Source of the DNA: Siminovitchia fordii DSM 16014 = CIP 108821
GTDB taxonomy: Bacteria; Bacillota; Bacilli; Bacillales; Bacillaceae_C
Assembly: GCF_000374565.1 (NCBI RefSeq)
Contig: NZ_KB894702.1
Location: 1 to 64,000, forward strand
DNA length: 64,000 nt
Direction: 5' to 3'
In this document: piece by piece, positions 36,358 to 45,347 of the stretch
Layout of the letters: each line of letters starts with the position of its first letter
Position numbering within the stretch: position 1 is the first letter of the stretch
The notes under the pieces: model-generated
Told to the model about the DNA's origin: nothing
The model's input: the letters and a program-made list of their open reading frames with translations, nothing else
The model's database searches: none
Program-made: the position numbers and the translations under genes

Positions 36358-37500
36358 ATGCCTACAAAAATAAAAGTAATGACAATTTTCGGGACAAGAC
36401 CTGAAGCAATTAAAATGGCTCCGCTTGTACTTGAATTACAAAAGCAATCCGAACATTTTGAGTCTATTGTTGCTGTAACAGCTCAACATCGGCAAATGCT
36501 GGATCAGGTACTCAAAATATTTAAGATTCAACCTGATTTTGATTTAAATATCATGAAAGATCGCCAAACACTGGTAGATGTGACGAAGGCCGCACTAGAA
36601 GGACTCGATCGTGTGATGAAGGAAATTAAACCGGATATTGTTCTGGTTCATGGCGATACATCTACTACCTTTGTGGCTAGCCTAGCTGCCTTTTATAACC
36701 AACTCACTGTTGGTCATGTTGAAGCAGGCTTAAGAACGTGGAATAAATATTCTCCATATCCTGAGGAGATGAACCGACAACTAACCGGAGTTATAGCTGA
36801 TCTTCATTTCTCTCCTACTCGGCAGGCGGCTAATAACTTGATCAATGAAGGAAAAGACAAAACAAATATATTTATCACGGGAAATACTGCAATAGATGCT
36901 CTTAAAACAACAGTAAAAGAAAAGTATGATCATAAAGTCTTAGAAAGGATAGGATCTGATCGGCTTATTCTTCTAACTGCTCATCGTCGAGAGAATCTTG
37001 GGGAACCAATGAGGAATATATTTCGTGCTATAAAGAGACTGGTTGAAGAATTTTTGGACATTCAAGTAGTGTACCCGGTTCATCTTAACCCGACCGTTAG
37101 GGAGTTGGCAAAGGAAATTCTTGATAACAACCCAAGAATTCACTTAATAGAACCATTAGATGTCATAGATTTCCATAATTTTGCAAGTAGATCATTTTTA
37201 ATATTAAGTGATTCTGGAGGTGTTCAAGAGGAAGCACCTTCTCTTGGGGTTCCGGTTTTAGTGCTTAGAGATACAACGGAACGACCTGAAGGAATCGACG
37301 CAGGCACCTTGAAATTAGCTGGTATTGAAGAAGAAAACATATACCAATTAACCAAGGAACTATTAACTAATAAAAACTCTTATGAAAAAATGGCTAACGC
37401 TGCAAACCCTTATGGTGATGGGGAAGCATCTAGAAGAATTTTAGAAGCTATTAGGTATTACTTTAAAGAAACCTCGGATAGACCAGCTCCTTTTATTTAA
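36358..37500 (+). CDS. mnaA: UDP-N-acetylglucosamine 2-epimerase (non-hydrolysing)
   Basis: Interconverts UDP-GlcNAc and UDP-ManNAc, supplying TagA with its donor. It is 380 aa. Family motifs are FGTRPEAIKMAPLV, VHGDTSTTFVASLAAFY, HVEAGLRTWNKYSPYPEEMNR (read in parts), LTAHRRENLGEPM and LSDSGGVQEEAPSLGVPVLVLR. Ribosome site GTAAAGGATG. It has no same-strand neighbour; a strong hairpin separates it from the convergent GT2 gene. Confidence 0.96.
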   Translation: MPTKIKVMTIFGTRPEAIKMAPLVLELQKQSEHFESIVAVTAQHRQMLDQVLKIFKIQPDFDLNIMKDRQTLVDVTKAALEGLDRVMKEIKPDIVLVHGDTSTTFVASLAAFYNQLTVGHVEAGLRTWNKYSPYPEEMNRQLTGVIADLHFSPTRQAANNLINEGKDKTNIFITGNTAIDALKTTVKEKYDHKVLERIGSDRLILLTAHRRENLGEPMRNIFRAIKRLVEEFLDIQVVYPVHLNPTVRELAKEILDNNPRIHLIEPLDVIDFHNFASRSFLILSDSGGVQEEAPSLGVPVLVLRDTTERPEGIDAGTLKLAGIEEENIYQLTKELLTNKNSYEKMANAANPYGDGEASRRILEAIRYYFKETSDRPAPFI

Positions 37501-37749
37501 AAATCTAAATAGGGAGTGTGAACGAGTTAAATAAGTGCTGGTTCATCTTCACCTTCAAATAAAAAAATAACGTTGGATAAAACGCCAAATAAGAGGCCAG
37601 ATCCGGCGCTCTAGGTTCATCACTAGGAATTGTAAGGTTATGAATCAACAATAATTTTCCATGATAGCTTCCAGCACTTCCACAGAGGCAATGCTCCTTG
37701 GTTTCCTAATAGCTATGATCTAGAGTTTGATACTTCGAGATTTATATAA

Positions 37750-37800
37750 AAGTAGAGACGCCACGATTCTTTTGAAAGAAACAGGGCGTCTCTACTTATG
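37750..37800. terminator. Bidirectional terminator between mnaA and GT2 gene
   Basis: Perfect 13-bp arms AAGTAGAGACGCC and GGCGTCTCTACTT with a 22-base loop. It serves the convergent pair. The 250 bases before it (from 37501) hold no supported gene. Confidence 0.75.
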
Positions 37801-37826
37801 TAACGGACAAAATGCACTTGTAATCA

Positions 37827-39386
37827 TCATTTAATACTTATAGCAAAGTTGTCCCCTATGGTAGTATAGAAATCAATTTTTCTCTTATCATGATTAACAA
37901 TTCTTCTTGTGTCCATTTTGATGAAGAGCTTCCTATATAAAGCATACTTGATAAACGTTGCATAGCTTGATGAAGACAGCTCCACTAATTGTTCATATGG
38001 AATTTTGACTTCGTAAGTATGATCCTGTATGTGTCGAATAGGTAACTCTATCTCGTTTAATTCATTGTCTCTTTGGCGAATAGTAAACGAGTTAATTTCA
38101 TTAATCTGATCACCGTAGATGTTAAATCGCAAAACTAAATGCTCTTTTTCCTTCAATGAGGTAGTATGGTAAGCAAGCATATTGATTCTGGCAAATTGAT
38201 ATTGATCATTGAATGGGAGGCGATAATACGGCAATCCATTTTTAATTATTGTTTCTTTCGTATTGTCTTTGAGGCTCCAGTTTATTAAGGTGACTATATC
38301 CTCATATCGACCTTCCTTAAATAAGCTTACGAGTACTTTATGCCAAGGCTCGAAAAAATTGTCAGTGAAGTCATAACGTAATTCTTCTGCCGTTCTTAAG
38401 ACCTCGGAAAACTTCTTGAAATAATTATCCTTTTTGTCGGATCTTAAAAAATGGTGCCTATTAAATAACCGTGTTATACAATCAAATTCGTACAGTCTGT
38501 TTAACACCATTTTTTCAACGTTTTCCGGAAGTTGTTTTTCAATTACATATTTAATTACTTTAATATTTGAATCCGTCTTTTCAAAAATAGAAGTTGTAGT
38601 TGTAAGGCTTTTGTTATCTTTTAATCGGTTTGCATAATAAATTACTTCTTTTGAAGTTGAAATTGAAGAGCAATTCGTAAGTACATCAATAAAAAACTGC
38701 TTATCCTCAGCAAATTTCATATTTGGGAATCTAAAATTCTTTTCTTTTATAAAGCTTGTTCTCATCATTCTTGCCGTAGGACCTAAATGATGAAATAAAT
38801 GAGGGATAGTGAAGGGATCTATTGAATCTCTTGTTGCACAGTTATTATATTCGCCAGTAACCTCCATTTTTTTTTCCTCGACTTTTATCGTTTTTCCAAT
38901 AGCATAATTATCTCCAGTTCGCTCAAGAATTTCATAGAGTATTTTCAGACCATTCTTACTGAACCAGTCGTCTGAATCAATAAAGGTGATATATTTGCCA
39001 GTAGCTAATTCTATACCAATATTTCTTGGAGTGGCTGGGGATCCAGTATTATCTTTCAGGAAAACCGGAATAATATTTTGATACTGTTCGCTGTACTCTA
39101 CAATAATACTGCGGGAACTGTCAGTTGATTGATCATCCACAATAATCAACTGAATATTTTCAAAGCCAATAGTTTGGTTGATGACCGAATCAATAGCATT
39201 CTTCATTGTATCCTCGGCATTATAAACTGGCATAACAACAGTAACCTTATAGTTTCCATCCAGATTTGAAGAGTGAATATAATATCCTTTTTCATTATAC
39301 TGATAATTTAATTTGTTATCTCGATCTTCTTTAATGGCTTCTCTCTCTTTTCTAACAGGTGAAAATAGCCGATTTAAAAAGCTCAT
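37827..39386 (-). CDS. GT2 glycosyltransferase, TarS-like, copy A
   Basis: A 519-aa glycosyltransferase with a GT-A domain at about residues 45-260: VVMPVYNAEDT, VDDQSTDSSRSI, the GSPATPRNIGIELATGKY stretch and the metal-binding FIDSDDW at 136-141. FAEDKQFFIDVL supplies the likely catalytic Asp. The N-terminal half resembles S. aureus TarS, which attaches GlcNAc to WTA; the C-terminal part is beta-rich. The ATG at MSFLNRLF, behind TTAGGGGG, aligns with copy B and is preferred to one 21 codons upstream. It is divergent from the glycerophosphotransferase at 39582, as copy B is from its partner. The donor sugar is not predictable. Confidence 0.85.
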   Translation of the reverse strand: MSFLNRLFSPVRKEREAIKEDRDNKLNYQYNEKGYYIHSSNLDGNYKVTVVMPVYNAEDTMKNAIDSVINQTIGFENIQLIIVDDQSTDSSRSIIVEYSEQYQNIIPVFLKDNTGSPATPRNIGIELATGKYITFIDSDDWFSKNGLKILYEILERTGDNYAIGKTIKVEEKKMEVTGEYNNCATRDSIDPFTIPHLFHHLGPTARMMRTSFIKEKNFRFPNMKFAEDKQFFIDVLTNCSSISTSKEVIYYANRLKDNKSLTTTTSIFEKTDSNIKVIKYVIEKQLPENVEKMVLNRLYEFDCITRLFNRHHFLRSDKKDNYFKKFSEVLRTAEELRYDFTDNFFEPWHKVLVSLFKEGRYEDIVTLINWSLKDNTKETIIKNGLPYYRLPFNDQYQFARINMLAYHTTSLKEKEHLVLRFNIYGDQINEINSFTIRQRDNELNEIELPIRHIQDHTYEVKIPYEQLVELSSSSYATFIKYALYRKLFIKMDTRRIVNHDKRKIDFYTTIGDNFAISIK

Positions 39387-39581
39387 ACTTTTCTTCCCCC
39401 TAACACCCATCGTCAATTTAGTATACTGTTTTGATTCTGTTGAAAGCAAGGTAACTCATTAATAAATTATATCCATAAAACGGGTTAAGTAAACTTATAA
39501 ACTTGACCACTCATTGCTTACAATGCACCGTTTAGTATATAATTTTTGCTGTAGGTTTTTTGAGAGGAGCCGATTCTCATA

Positions 39582-41705
39582 ATGTCTAAAGATAGATTAA
39601 GAAATAATGAATTGATAAATTTAAACTTAAATGATAACTCATATAACATGGAATTGTCTATTAGAAAAAGCTACATTGAGGACTGGGATAAATATTTCTT
39701 TACATTGAAACAGCGAGGTGGAGTCGGAGAGATAGAAGTACCTTCTGCTGTTAAGGGGGAGGTCTCTGAAGAGTTTTTAATTCTTAATCTTACTCTTCCG
39801 CTCGAAAAGCATCCAGATCTGTTAATTGGCAAAAAAATCTGGGATTTGTACTTTAATAGAGAAAAAGAGGAGGATATATTACAGTCAAGGGTCCGCAGCG
39901 AGAATGACTACCTCCGATTTTATTCACTTATACTACCAGAACAGGAAAAAATGTTTTATCCATTTACAACAAAAAACAGGAGGCTTTCCTTTTACTGTAA
40001 CGACTACTGCCTATTCGCAAATGTGGAAGAAGCAATTAATACGGGTAACGAAATTGCTTTTTCCGGTCACTTGAATTACCCCCCGATGTTTAATGAAGAA
40101 GGTTATGAAATTAAAAAAATTCAAATGGTGCTGACGAATAATCTGGATGAAGAGATAAATGTGATTCCACTAGAAGAAGTAAATAGGCCTGATCTCTATG
40201 AAAAATATAGTGGTAACGAATTATTGTCCAAGGCAGGATTTAAAGGTACCGTCAAGATAAAAAAAGAGACTAATATAGAAAGAAAACTATTTTATAAATT
40301 TTTTCTTGTACTGACATATGAGAAGGATGGACAGGAAAAGAATATACGAAGTAACAGGGTACGGTGGCTGAAGAACAATATTGAAGTTCAAAAGAAAGTG
40401 ATACGAACCACGAATGGTAAACTTAAGGTGCAAATAAAGCCGACAAAGAAATCAAAGTTTCTATCGTTGCAAATATCAAATTATAAATTCAAAGAAGAGA
40501 TTATTAATGAAGCTAAGAGAAAGTGGGTAAAATTTAGAAGAGGAAAGTTTGTACAAAAAATATATAAGAATGCCTTTCAACTCTTGGGGAAATTGCCTGT
40601 TAAGAAGAATTTAATCATCTTTGAAAGTTTCCATGGCAAACAATATAGTGATAGTCCAAGAGCGATTTATGAGTATATGAAAAGTAAAAATATGGATTAT
40701 GATATGTATTGGAGCGCAGATAGAAGGCATGTTTCATATTTTAATAACTTGGATGGGGTTAAATCGGTCCGCCGCTTTTCTATAAAATGGCTGTTATTAA
40801 TGGCTAGAGCCAAATACTGGGTTACAAATGCCAGGCTACCCCTTTGGTTGCCTAAACCTAAAGGGACAATCTACCTCCAAACTTGGCATGGTACTCCACT
40901 CAAAAGACTTGCAGCGGATATGGAAGAGGTACACATGCCGGGAACAAATACTGAGAAGTATAAAGCAAACTTTTTGTTTGAAGCAAGTAAATGGGACTAT
41001 CTGGTTTCCCCAAATGCTTATTCAACCAAAATCTTTAAACGTGCTTTCGGTTTTCAAAAAACAATGATAGAATCAGGCTACCCTAGGAATGACTTTTTAA
41101 TTAATAGTAATAATGAGGTTGCAATCAGGAAAGTAAAGGAATCATGCCAACTCCCAACTGATAAAAAAATTATATTGTACGCACCAACCTGGCGGGATAA
41201 TCAATTTTATTCCAAAGGTAAGTACAAGTTTGATTTGCAATTGGATTTAAAACTCTTGAAAGAGGAATTTGGCAACGATTATATAATAGTATTAAGACTT
41301 CATTATCTGGTGGCAGAAAACTTAGATTTAACAGGTTATGAAGATTTTGTATTTGACTTATCTATGCATGATGATATTAGAGAACTTTACTTGATCTCTG
41401 ATATAATGATTACCGACTATTCCTCAGTCTTTTTTGACTATGCCAACTTAAAAAGACCAATGATTTTCTTTGTTTATGATATAGACGATTATCGGGACAA
41501 TCTTCGAGGGTTTTATTTCGATTTTGAAGCAAAGGCACCGGGACCGTTGGTGAAAACGACAGAAGAACTCATCGTCGAAGTGAAAAAATTAAATGAGTTC
41601 GGGTTCGTTCCATCTAAAAATAATGAGGAGTTTTATAACAAATTCTGTTATTTGGAAGATGGTCGCGCAAGTGAGAGAGTTGTAAAGGAAGTGTTTAAAA
41701 GTTAA
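39582..41705 (+). CDS. CDP-glycerol glycerophosphotransferase with long N-terminal extension, copy A
   Basis: A 707-aa enzyme, near the size of the TagF polymerase. Residues 1 to about 325 are an extension of unknown fold absent from copy B. The rest is a GT-B domain with FESFHGKQYSDSPRAIYEY, LQTWHGTPLKRL, EEVHMPGTNTEKYK, ESGYPRNDFL, YAPTWRDNQFY, LRLHYLVAENLD and ITDYSSVFFDYANLKRP. These hold the His and Ser/Asp residues typical of TagF/TarL. It probably adds glycerol- or ribitol-phosphate units to the lipid-linked chain. Downstream, a hairpin at 41710-41747 separates it from tagG copy A. Confidence 0.88.
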   Translation: MSKDRLRNNELINLNLNDNSYNMELSIRKSYIEDWDKYFFTLKQRGGVGEIEVPSAVKGEVSEEFLILNLTLPLEKHPDLLIGKKIWDLYFNREKEEDILQSRVRSENDYLRFYSLILPEQEKMFYPFTTKNRRLSFYCNDYCLFANVEEAINTGNEIAFSGHLNYPPMFNEEGYEIKKIQMVLTNNLDEEINVIPLEEVNRPDLYEKYSGNELLSKAGFKGTVKIKKETNIERKLFYKFFLVLTYEKDGQEKNIRSNRVRWLKNNIEVQKKVIRTTNGKLKVQIKPTKKSKFLSLQISNYKFKEEIINEAKRKWVKFRRGKFVQKIYKNAFQLLGKLPVKKNLIIFESFHGKQYSDSPRAIYEYMKSKNMDYDMYWSADRRHVSYFNNLDGVKSVRRFSIKWLLLMARAKYWVTNARLPLWLPKPKGTIYLQTWHGTPLKRLAADMEEVHMPGTNTEKYKANFLFEASKWDYLVSPNAYSTKIFKRAFGFQKTMIESGYPRNDFLINSNNEVAIRKVKESCQLPTDKKIILYAPTWRDNQFYSKGKYKFDLQLDLKLLKEEFGNDYIIVLRLHYLVAENLDLTGYEDFVFDLSMHDDIRELYLISDIMITDYSSVFFDYANLKRPMIFFVYDIDDYRDNLRGFYFDFEAKAPGPLVKTTEELIVEVKKLNEFGFVPSKNNEEFYNKFCYLEDGRASERVVKEVFKS

Positions 41706-41709
41706 TGAT

Positions 41710-41747
41710 TTAGAGGCGGTTGTTGTATAGTCAGCAGCTGCCTCTAA
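41710..41747 (+). terminator. Weak hairpin between glycerophosphotransferase A and tagG A
   Basis: TTAGAGGC and GCCTCTAA bracket a further partly paired loop; the following sequence TCTTTAATTG is only moderately T-rich, so it may attenuate rather than stop transcription. Confidence 0.4.
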
Positions 41748-41877
41748 TCTTTAATTGTCTTTTGCTCTTCCTACTTGTATAATTTATAAGGATATTGAGG
41801 TTTGCTTGTACTTGAAAACTAATGATCTTTTTTAGGGAGGATCAAGAGAAGATCAGGCTTTTGAAAGGACACATTTA

Positions 41878-42696
41878 ATGAAATCTGCATTTCTAGTAAT
41901 AAAAGAACAAATAGAGCATTTCTATTTAATTAGAAGATTATCCGTGTATGAATTAAAAAGTAAAAATAAAAGTAATTATTTGGGAATGGCCTGGGAGATT
42001 ATTAATCCAGTCATCCAGATCATGATTTATTGGTTTGTATTCGGAAGTATTCGGCAGAGAGCAGATATTGAAGTAGTGCCGGGTTTTGAAGTCCCTTTTA
42101 TTCATTGGCTTCTTGGAGGATTTGTCCTATGGACTTTTTTTTACCAATCAACAATCCAAGGGTCAAAGTCTATCTATACAAGACTTCGTATGTTATCAAG
42201 AATGAACTTTCCTATGAGTGTGATTCCTAACATTGCTATATTTTCACAGTTTTACACTCATCTGGTTTTATTAGGGGTTACCTTTATAATTTTTCAGATC
42301 TCGGGTTACTATGTAAGTGTGTATTTTCTTCAAATTATTTATTTTGTTTTTGCAACATTTTGTTTGGTATTTGCTATTTCCTTAATAACCTCTACTTTAT
42401 CAACCATTATCAGGGATGTTCATATGTTTTTGAATGCAACTCTCAGGATGTTACTATACCTATCTCCAGTCCTTTGGCAGCTTACTATATTGGATGAGCC
42501 TCTGTCGACGATCATGAAAGTGAATCCTCTGTATTATATTATAGAAGGATATCGAGCGGCATTCTTTGGTACCGAGTGGTATTTTATTAACCATTGGCAG
42601 TACTCTTTATATTTCTGGGGGCTTGTTGTCGTTTTGCTATTGTTGGGATCGAAAATTCATGTGAAATTTAGAAGGCATTTCATTGATTACTTATAG
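41878..42696 (+). CDS. tagG: Teichoic acid ABC exporter permease TagG, copy A
   Basis: A 272-aa ABC-2 membrane subunit with six hydrophobic segments. The cytosolic N-terminal amphipathic region is LIRRLSVYELKSKNKSNYLG, and the C-terminus is KFRRHFIDYL, both typical of TagG/Wzm. It exports lipid-linked polymer across the membrane with TagH. By eye about four fifths of the first 60 residues are identical to copy B at 46533. Ribosome site AAAGGAC. Confidence 0.93.
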   Translation: MKSAFLVIKEQIEHFYLIRRLSVYELKSKNKSNYLGMAWEIINPVIQIMIYWFVFGSIRQRADIEVVPGFEVPFIHWLLGGFVLWTFFYQSTIQGSKSIYTRLRMLSRMNFPMSVIPNIAIFSQFYTHLVLLGVTFIIFQISGYYVSVYFLQIIYFVFATFCLVFAISLITSTLSTIIRDVHMFLNATLRMLLYLSPVLWQLTILDEPLSTIMKVNPLYYIIEGYRAAFFGTEWYFINHWQYSLYFWGLVVVLLLLGSKIHVKFRRHFIDYL

Positions 42697-42711
42697 ATGG
42701 TTGGGATCAGA

Positions 42712-43518
42712 ATGGAAAAAGCCATTATCGTTAAAAATATCGTAAAAAAGTATAAATTATACAGCGGTGATAAGGAACGGATTTTGGACCTTCTTTTACC
42801 CAAAAGTTATGGGGAAGATTTTTATGCACTGGCGGGTGTTAGTTTTGAAGCTGAAAAAGGAGACGTCATCGGGTTTGTCGGAATGAACGGATCAGGGAAG
42901 TCAACCCTATCAAATATTATTGCAGGTATTGTTCCCGAAACATCAGGCTCTGTCCAAGTGAATGGACAAGCGGCATTAATTGCTGTAGCAGCCGGTCTAA
43001 AGGCAGATTTATCCGGAAGAGATAATATTGAGCTGAAGCTGTTGATGTTAGGATTTTCGAAAGAGGAAATCAAAGAGCTGGAGTCCGAAATCATTGAGTT
43101 CTCTGAGCTTGGCAAATTCATTGACCAGCCTGTTAAATCTTATTCGAGCGGCATGAGATCGCGTTTAGGGTTTGCTATTTCAGTAAATGTAGATCCAGAC
43201 ATTTTAATTATTGATGAGGCACTATCAGTAGGAGATAAAGCATTCGCTGAGAAAAGTCTGGATAAGATGAAGGAGTTCAAAAAACAAGGAAAAACGATGA
43301 TTTTCGTCAGCCACTCTATAGGACAAATGAAGCGGTTTTGCGATAAGATCCTTTGGCTGGAATATGGAATGGTAAAAGATTTCGGTCCGGTAAATGAAAT
43401 TATTCCAAAATATGAGGCCTTCCTAAATCGTTTCAAAAAGCTCTCAGGAGCAGAAAAAAATAAGTATAAAGAAGAAGCAATGAAAAGGCAGCAAGATGCA
43501 TTATTAGAAAAAGTCTAA
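42712..43518 (+). CDS. tagH: Teichoic acid ABC exporter ATPase TagH, copy A
   Basis: A 268-aa ATPase. Walker A is VGMNGSGKSTLSN, the signature YSSGMRSRLGFAI, Walker B ILIIDEALSVGD, and the switch His is in FVSHS. The GxGKST-to-signature spacing and IKELESEIIEFSELG are typical of polysaccharide exporters. It lacks the extracytoplasmic C-terminal domain of the 527-aa B. subtilis TagH and is closer in length to TarH. An ATG 15 bases upstream is in frame but lacks a ribosome site; this start aligns with copy B. It closes module A at a strong terminator. Confidence 0.93.
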   Translation: MEKAIIVKNIVKKYKLYSGDKERILDLLLPKSYGEDFYALAGVSFEAEKGDVIGFVGMNGSGKSTLSNIIAGIVPETSGSVQVNGQAALIAVAAGLKADLSGRDNIELKLLMLGFSKEEIKELESEIIEFSELGKFIDQPVKSYSSGMRSRLGFAISVNVDPDILIIDEALSVGDKAFAEKSLDKMKEFKKQGKTMIFVSHSIGQMKRFCDKILWLEYGMVKDFGPVNEIIPKYEAFLNRFKKLSGAEKNKYKEEAMKRQQDALLEKV

Positions 43519-43520
43519 TT

Positions 43521-43562
43521 AAGTAAACCGCCCGCATGTAAATACATACGGGCGGTTTACTT
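43521..43562. terminator. Bidirectional terminator between module A and module B
   Basis: Perfect 12-bp arms GTAAACCGCCCG (43523-43534) and CGGGCGGTTTAC (43549-43560). It serves tagH A and possibly the convergent GT2 B gene. Confidence 0.85.
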
Positions 43563-43687
43563 CTGATTGTAAAGCATGTTTCAGATCATATTCGGTAGCA
43601 CTCGAATTTGCTTCGATATGGATGATAAAATGCCGAAAATACTTACGCTATACCCCTATCAGCTTTCTTGTTTCCACCATGTCCCCA

Positions 43688-45229
43688 CTACTTCACAGTC
43701 ACCCCAAAGTTATCTCCGATTGTTGTATAAAAATCAATTTTCTTCCCACTATACTCGAAAATCCGCCGCGTGTTCATTTTGATATGCAGCTTCCTGTAAT
43801 CGTAATATCTGAAAAACATCGTATGGCTTGCGACATTCAACTGTGCCAATAGATCCAGGGGCATTTCGATTTCAAACAGGTTCTCCCCAATACGATGAAT
43901 AGGCAGCACGTGTTCATTCATTTCGTTGTCCCTCTGGCGAATCACAAAGCAGTTGATCTTATCCAGGTAGTCACCGTAGATGTTGACACGTAAAATGTAT
44001 TGATCCTCTGTTTTGATATGCTCCTTGTAAACCGCCAACATGTTGATTCTTGCCCACTCATAGGGCTCCTCTAGCGGAAGCCGGTAATACGGCAGGCCAT
44101 CTTCCCGGATCACCATTTCTTTTGTCGTATCTTTCAAGCTCCATTCAATCAATTTAACGATACTGTCATAGCGCTCCTGTTTGAATAGGTCGACAAGCAC
44201 CCTATGCCATGGCTCAAAGAAATTCTCTGTAAAGTCGTAGCGCAGTCCCTCGGTCGTCTCGAGCACCTCTGCAAATTTTGAATAATACTTTCCTTTTTGG
44301 AGCGATCTTAGAAAATGGTGTCTGTTAAACAACCGCGTAATGCAATCAAACTCATACAGCCGGTTCAAAGCCATCCGCTCTACTTCTTCAGGGAGCCCCT
44401 TCTGGATGACATGTCTGATAACGGCCAGATTCGTATCGGTTTTTTCGAAAATGTTTGTTTTTCCCACAAGGCTCTTATTATCTTTAAAGCGGTTGACGTA
44501 ATAGATCACGTCCTTGGTTGTTGAAATGCTGGGGCAACTCGTTATGACGTCAATGAAAAATTGTTTGTCTTCCGCAAATTTCATATCTGGAAAACGGCAA
44601 TTGTGGTCTTTTAGAAATTGGGTCCTCATCATCCTGGCTGTCGGTCCAAGATGCTGGAAAATATGCGGAATCGAGCAGGGATTAATCGATTCCCGGTATT
44701 CGCAGCTGTTGTATTCGCCGGTGATGACATGCTTATTGTCCTCAACTTTTATGGTCCGACCGATTGCATAAGGATCTCCCGTTTTCTCCAACAAGTCATA
44801 AAGGGCTTTGATCCCCCCAGGACTTAGCCAGTCATCAGAGTCAATGAACATTGTATATTTACCATGTGCAAGCTCAATTCCGGTATTTCTAGGTTTCGCT
44901 GGTGAGCCGTTGTTATTTTTGAAAAAAACGGGAACGATGTTCGGGTAGGCACTAGCATAATCCAAAATGATCGAGCGGGAAGCGTCCCTTGATTTGTCAT
45001 CAATGATAATGAATTCGATCTCGTCAAAACCGATTGTTTGATCAATTACAGAATCAATTGTTTTCCGCAGTGTTTTTTCTGCATTAAATACAGGCATGAT
45101 CAAGGAGACTTTAGGATTAGTTGGCCTGTTTGTCGGATGAATATAATAACCTTCTTCATTATATTTAAATGAAATATCGGCTGGTTCAGCCGGTTGTTTA
45201 GAAAAGATACGGTTTAAAAAGGTAAGCAT
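43688..45229 (-). CDS. GT2 glycosyltransferase, TarS-like, copy B
   Basis: A 513-aa paralogue of the GT2 at 37827, alignable end to end. It has LIMPVFNAEKTL, IIDDKSRDASRSI, GSPAKPRNTGIELAHGKY, FIDSDDWLS, FAEDKQFFIDVI and the C-terminal TRRIFEYSGKKIDFYTTIGD shared with copy A (TRRIVNHDKRKIDFYTTIGD). The start at MLTFLNRIF has GGAGG six bases upstream. Its likely role is decoration of teichoic acid with a sugar. Base composition is clearly richer in GC than copy A, so the copies have had different histories or one has drifted. It is divergent from the glycerophosphotransferase at 45348, repeating the layout of module A. Confidence 0.86.
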   Translation of the reverse strand: MLTFLNRIFSKQPAEPADISFKYNEEGYYIHPTNRPTNPKVSLIMPVFNAEKTLRKTIDSVIDQTIGFDEIEFIIIDDKSRDASRSIILDYASAYPNIVPVFFKNNNGSPAKPRNTGIELAHGKYTMFIDSDDWLSPGGIKALYDLLEKTGDPYAIGRTIKVEDNKHVITGEYNSCEYRESINPCSIPHIFQHLGPTARMMRTQFLKDHNCRFPDMKFAEDKQFFIDVITSCPSISTTKDVIYYVNRFKDNKSLVGKTNIFEKTDTNLAVIRHVIQKGLPEEVERMALNRLYEFDCITRLFNRHHFLRSLQKGKYYSKFAEVLETTEGLRYDFTENFFEPWHRVLVDLFKQERYDSIVKLIEWSLKDTTKEMVIREDGLPYYRLPLEEPYEWARINMLAVYKEHIKTEDQYILRVNIYGDYLDKINCFVIRQRDNEMNEHVLPIHRIGENLFEIEMPLDLLAQLNVASHTMFFRYYDYRKLHIKMNTRRIFEYSGKKIDFYTTIGDNFGVTVK

Positions 45230-45347
45230 CTTAGACCTCCATATAATAATAAACACTATCATTATTTTCATTGAACGATTTTTATAAACATCAAAGGTTT
45301 ATGTACTTATTCATTGGACATACTTTGGGTATGTGTGGTGATCATAA

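Noticed and set aside
37501-37700. About 66-codon open minus-strand frame in the mnaA-GT2 gap
   Set aside because: No start with ribosome site and no recognisable similarity; length is within chance for this composition.
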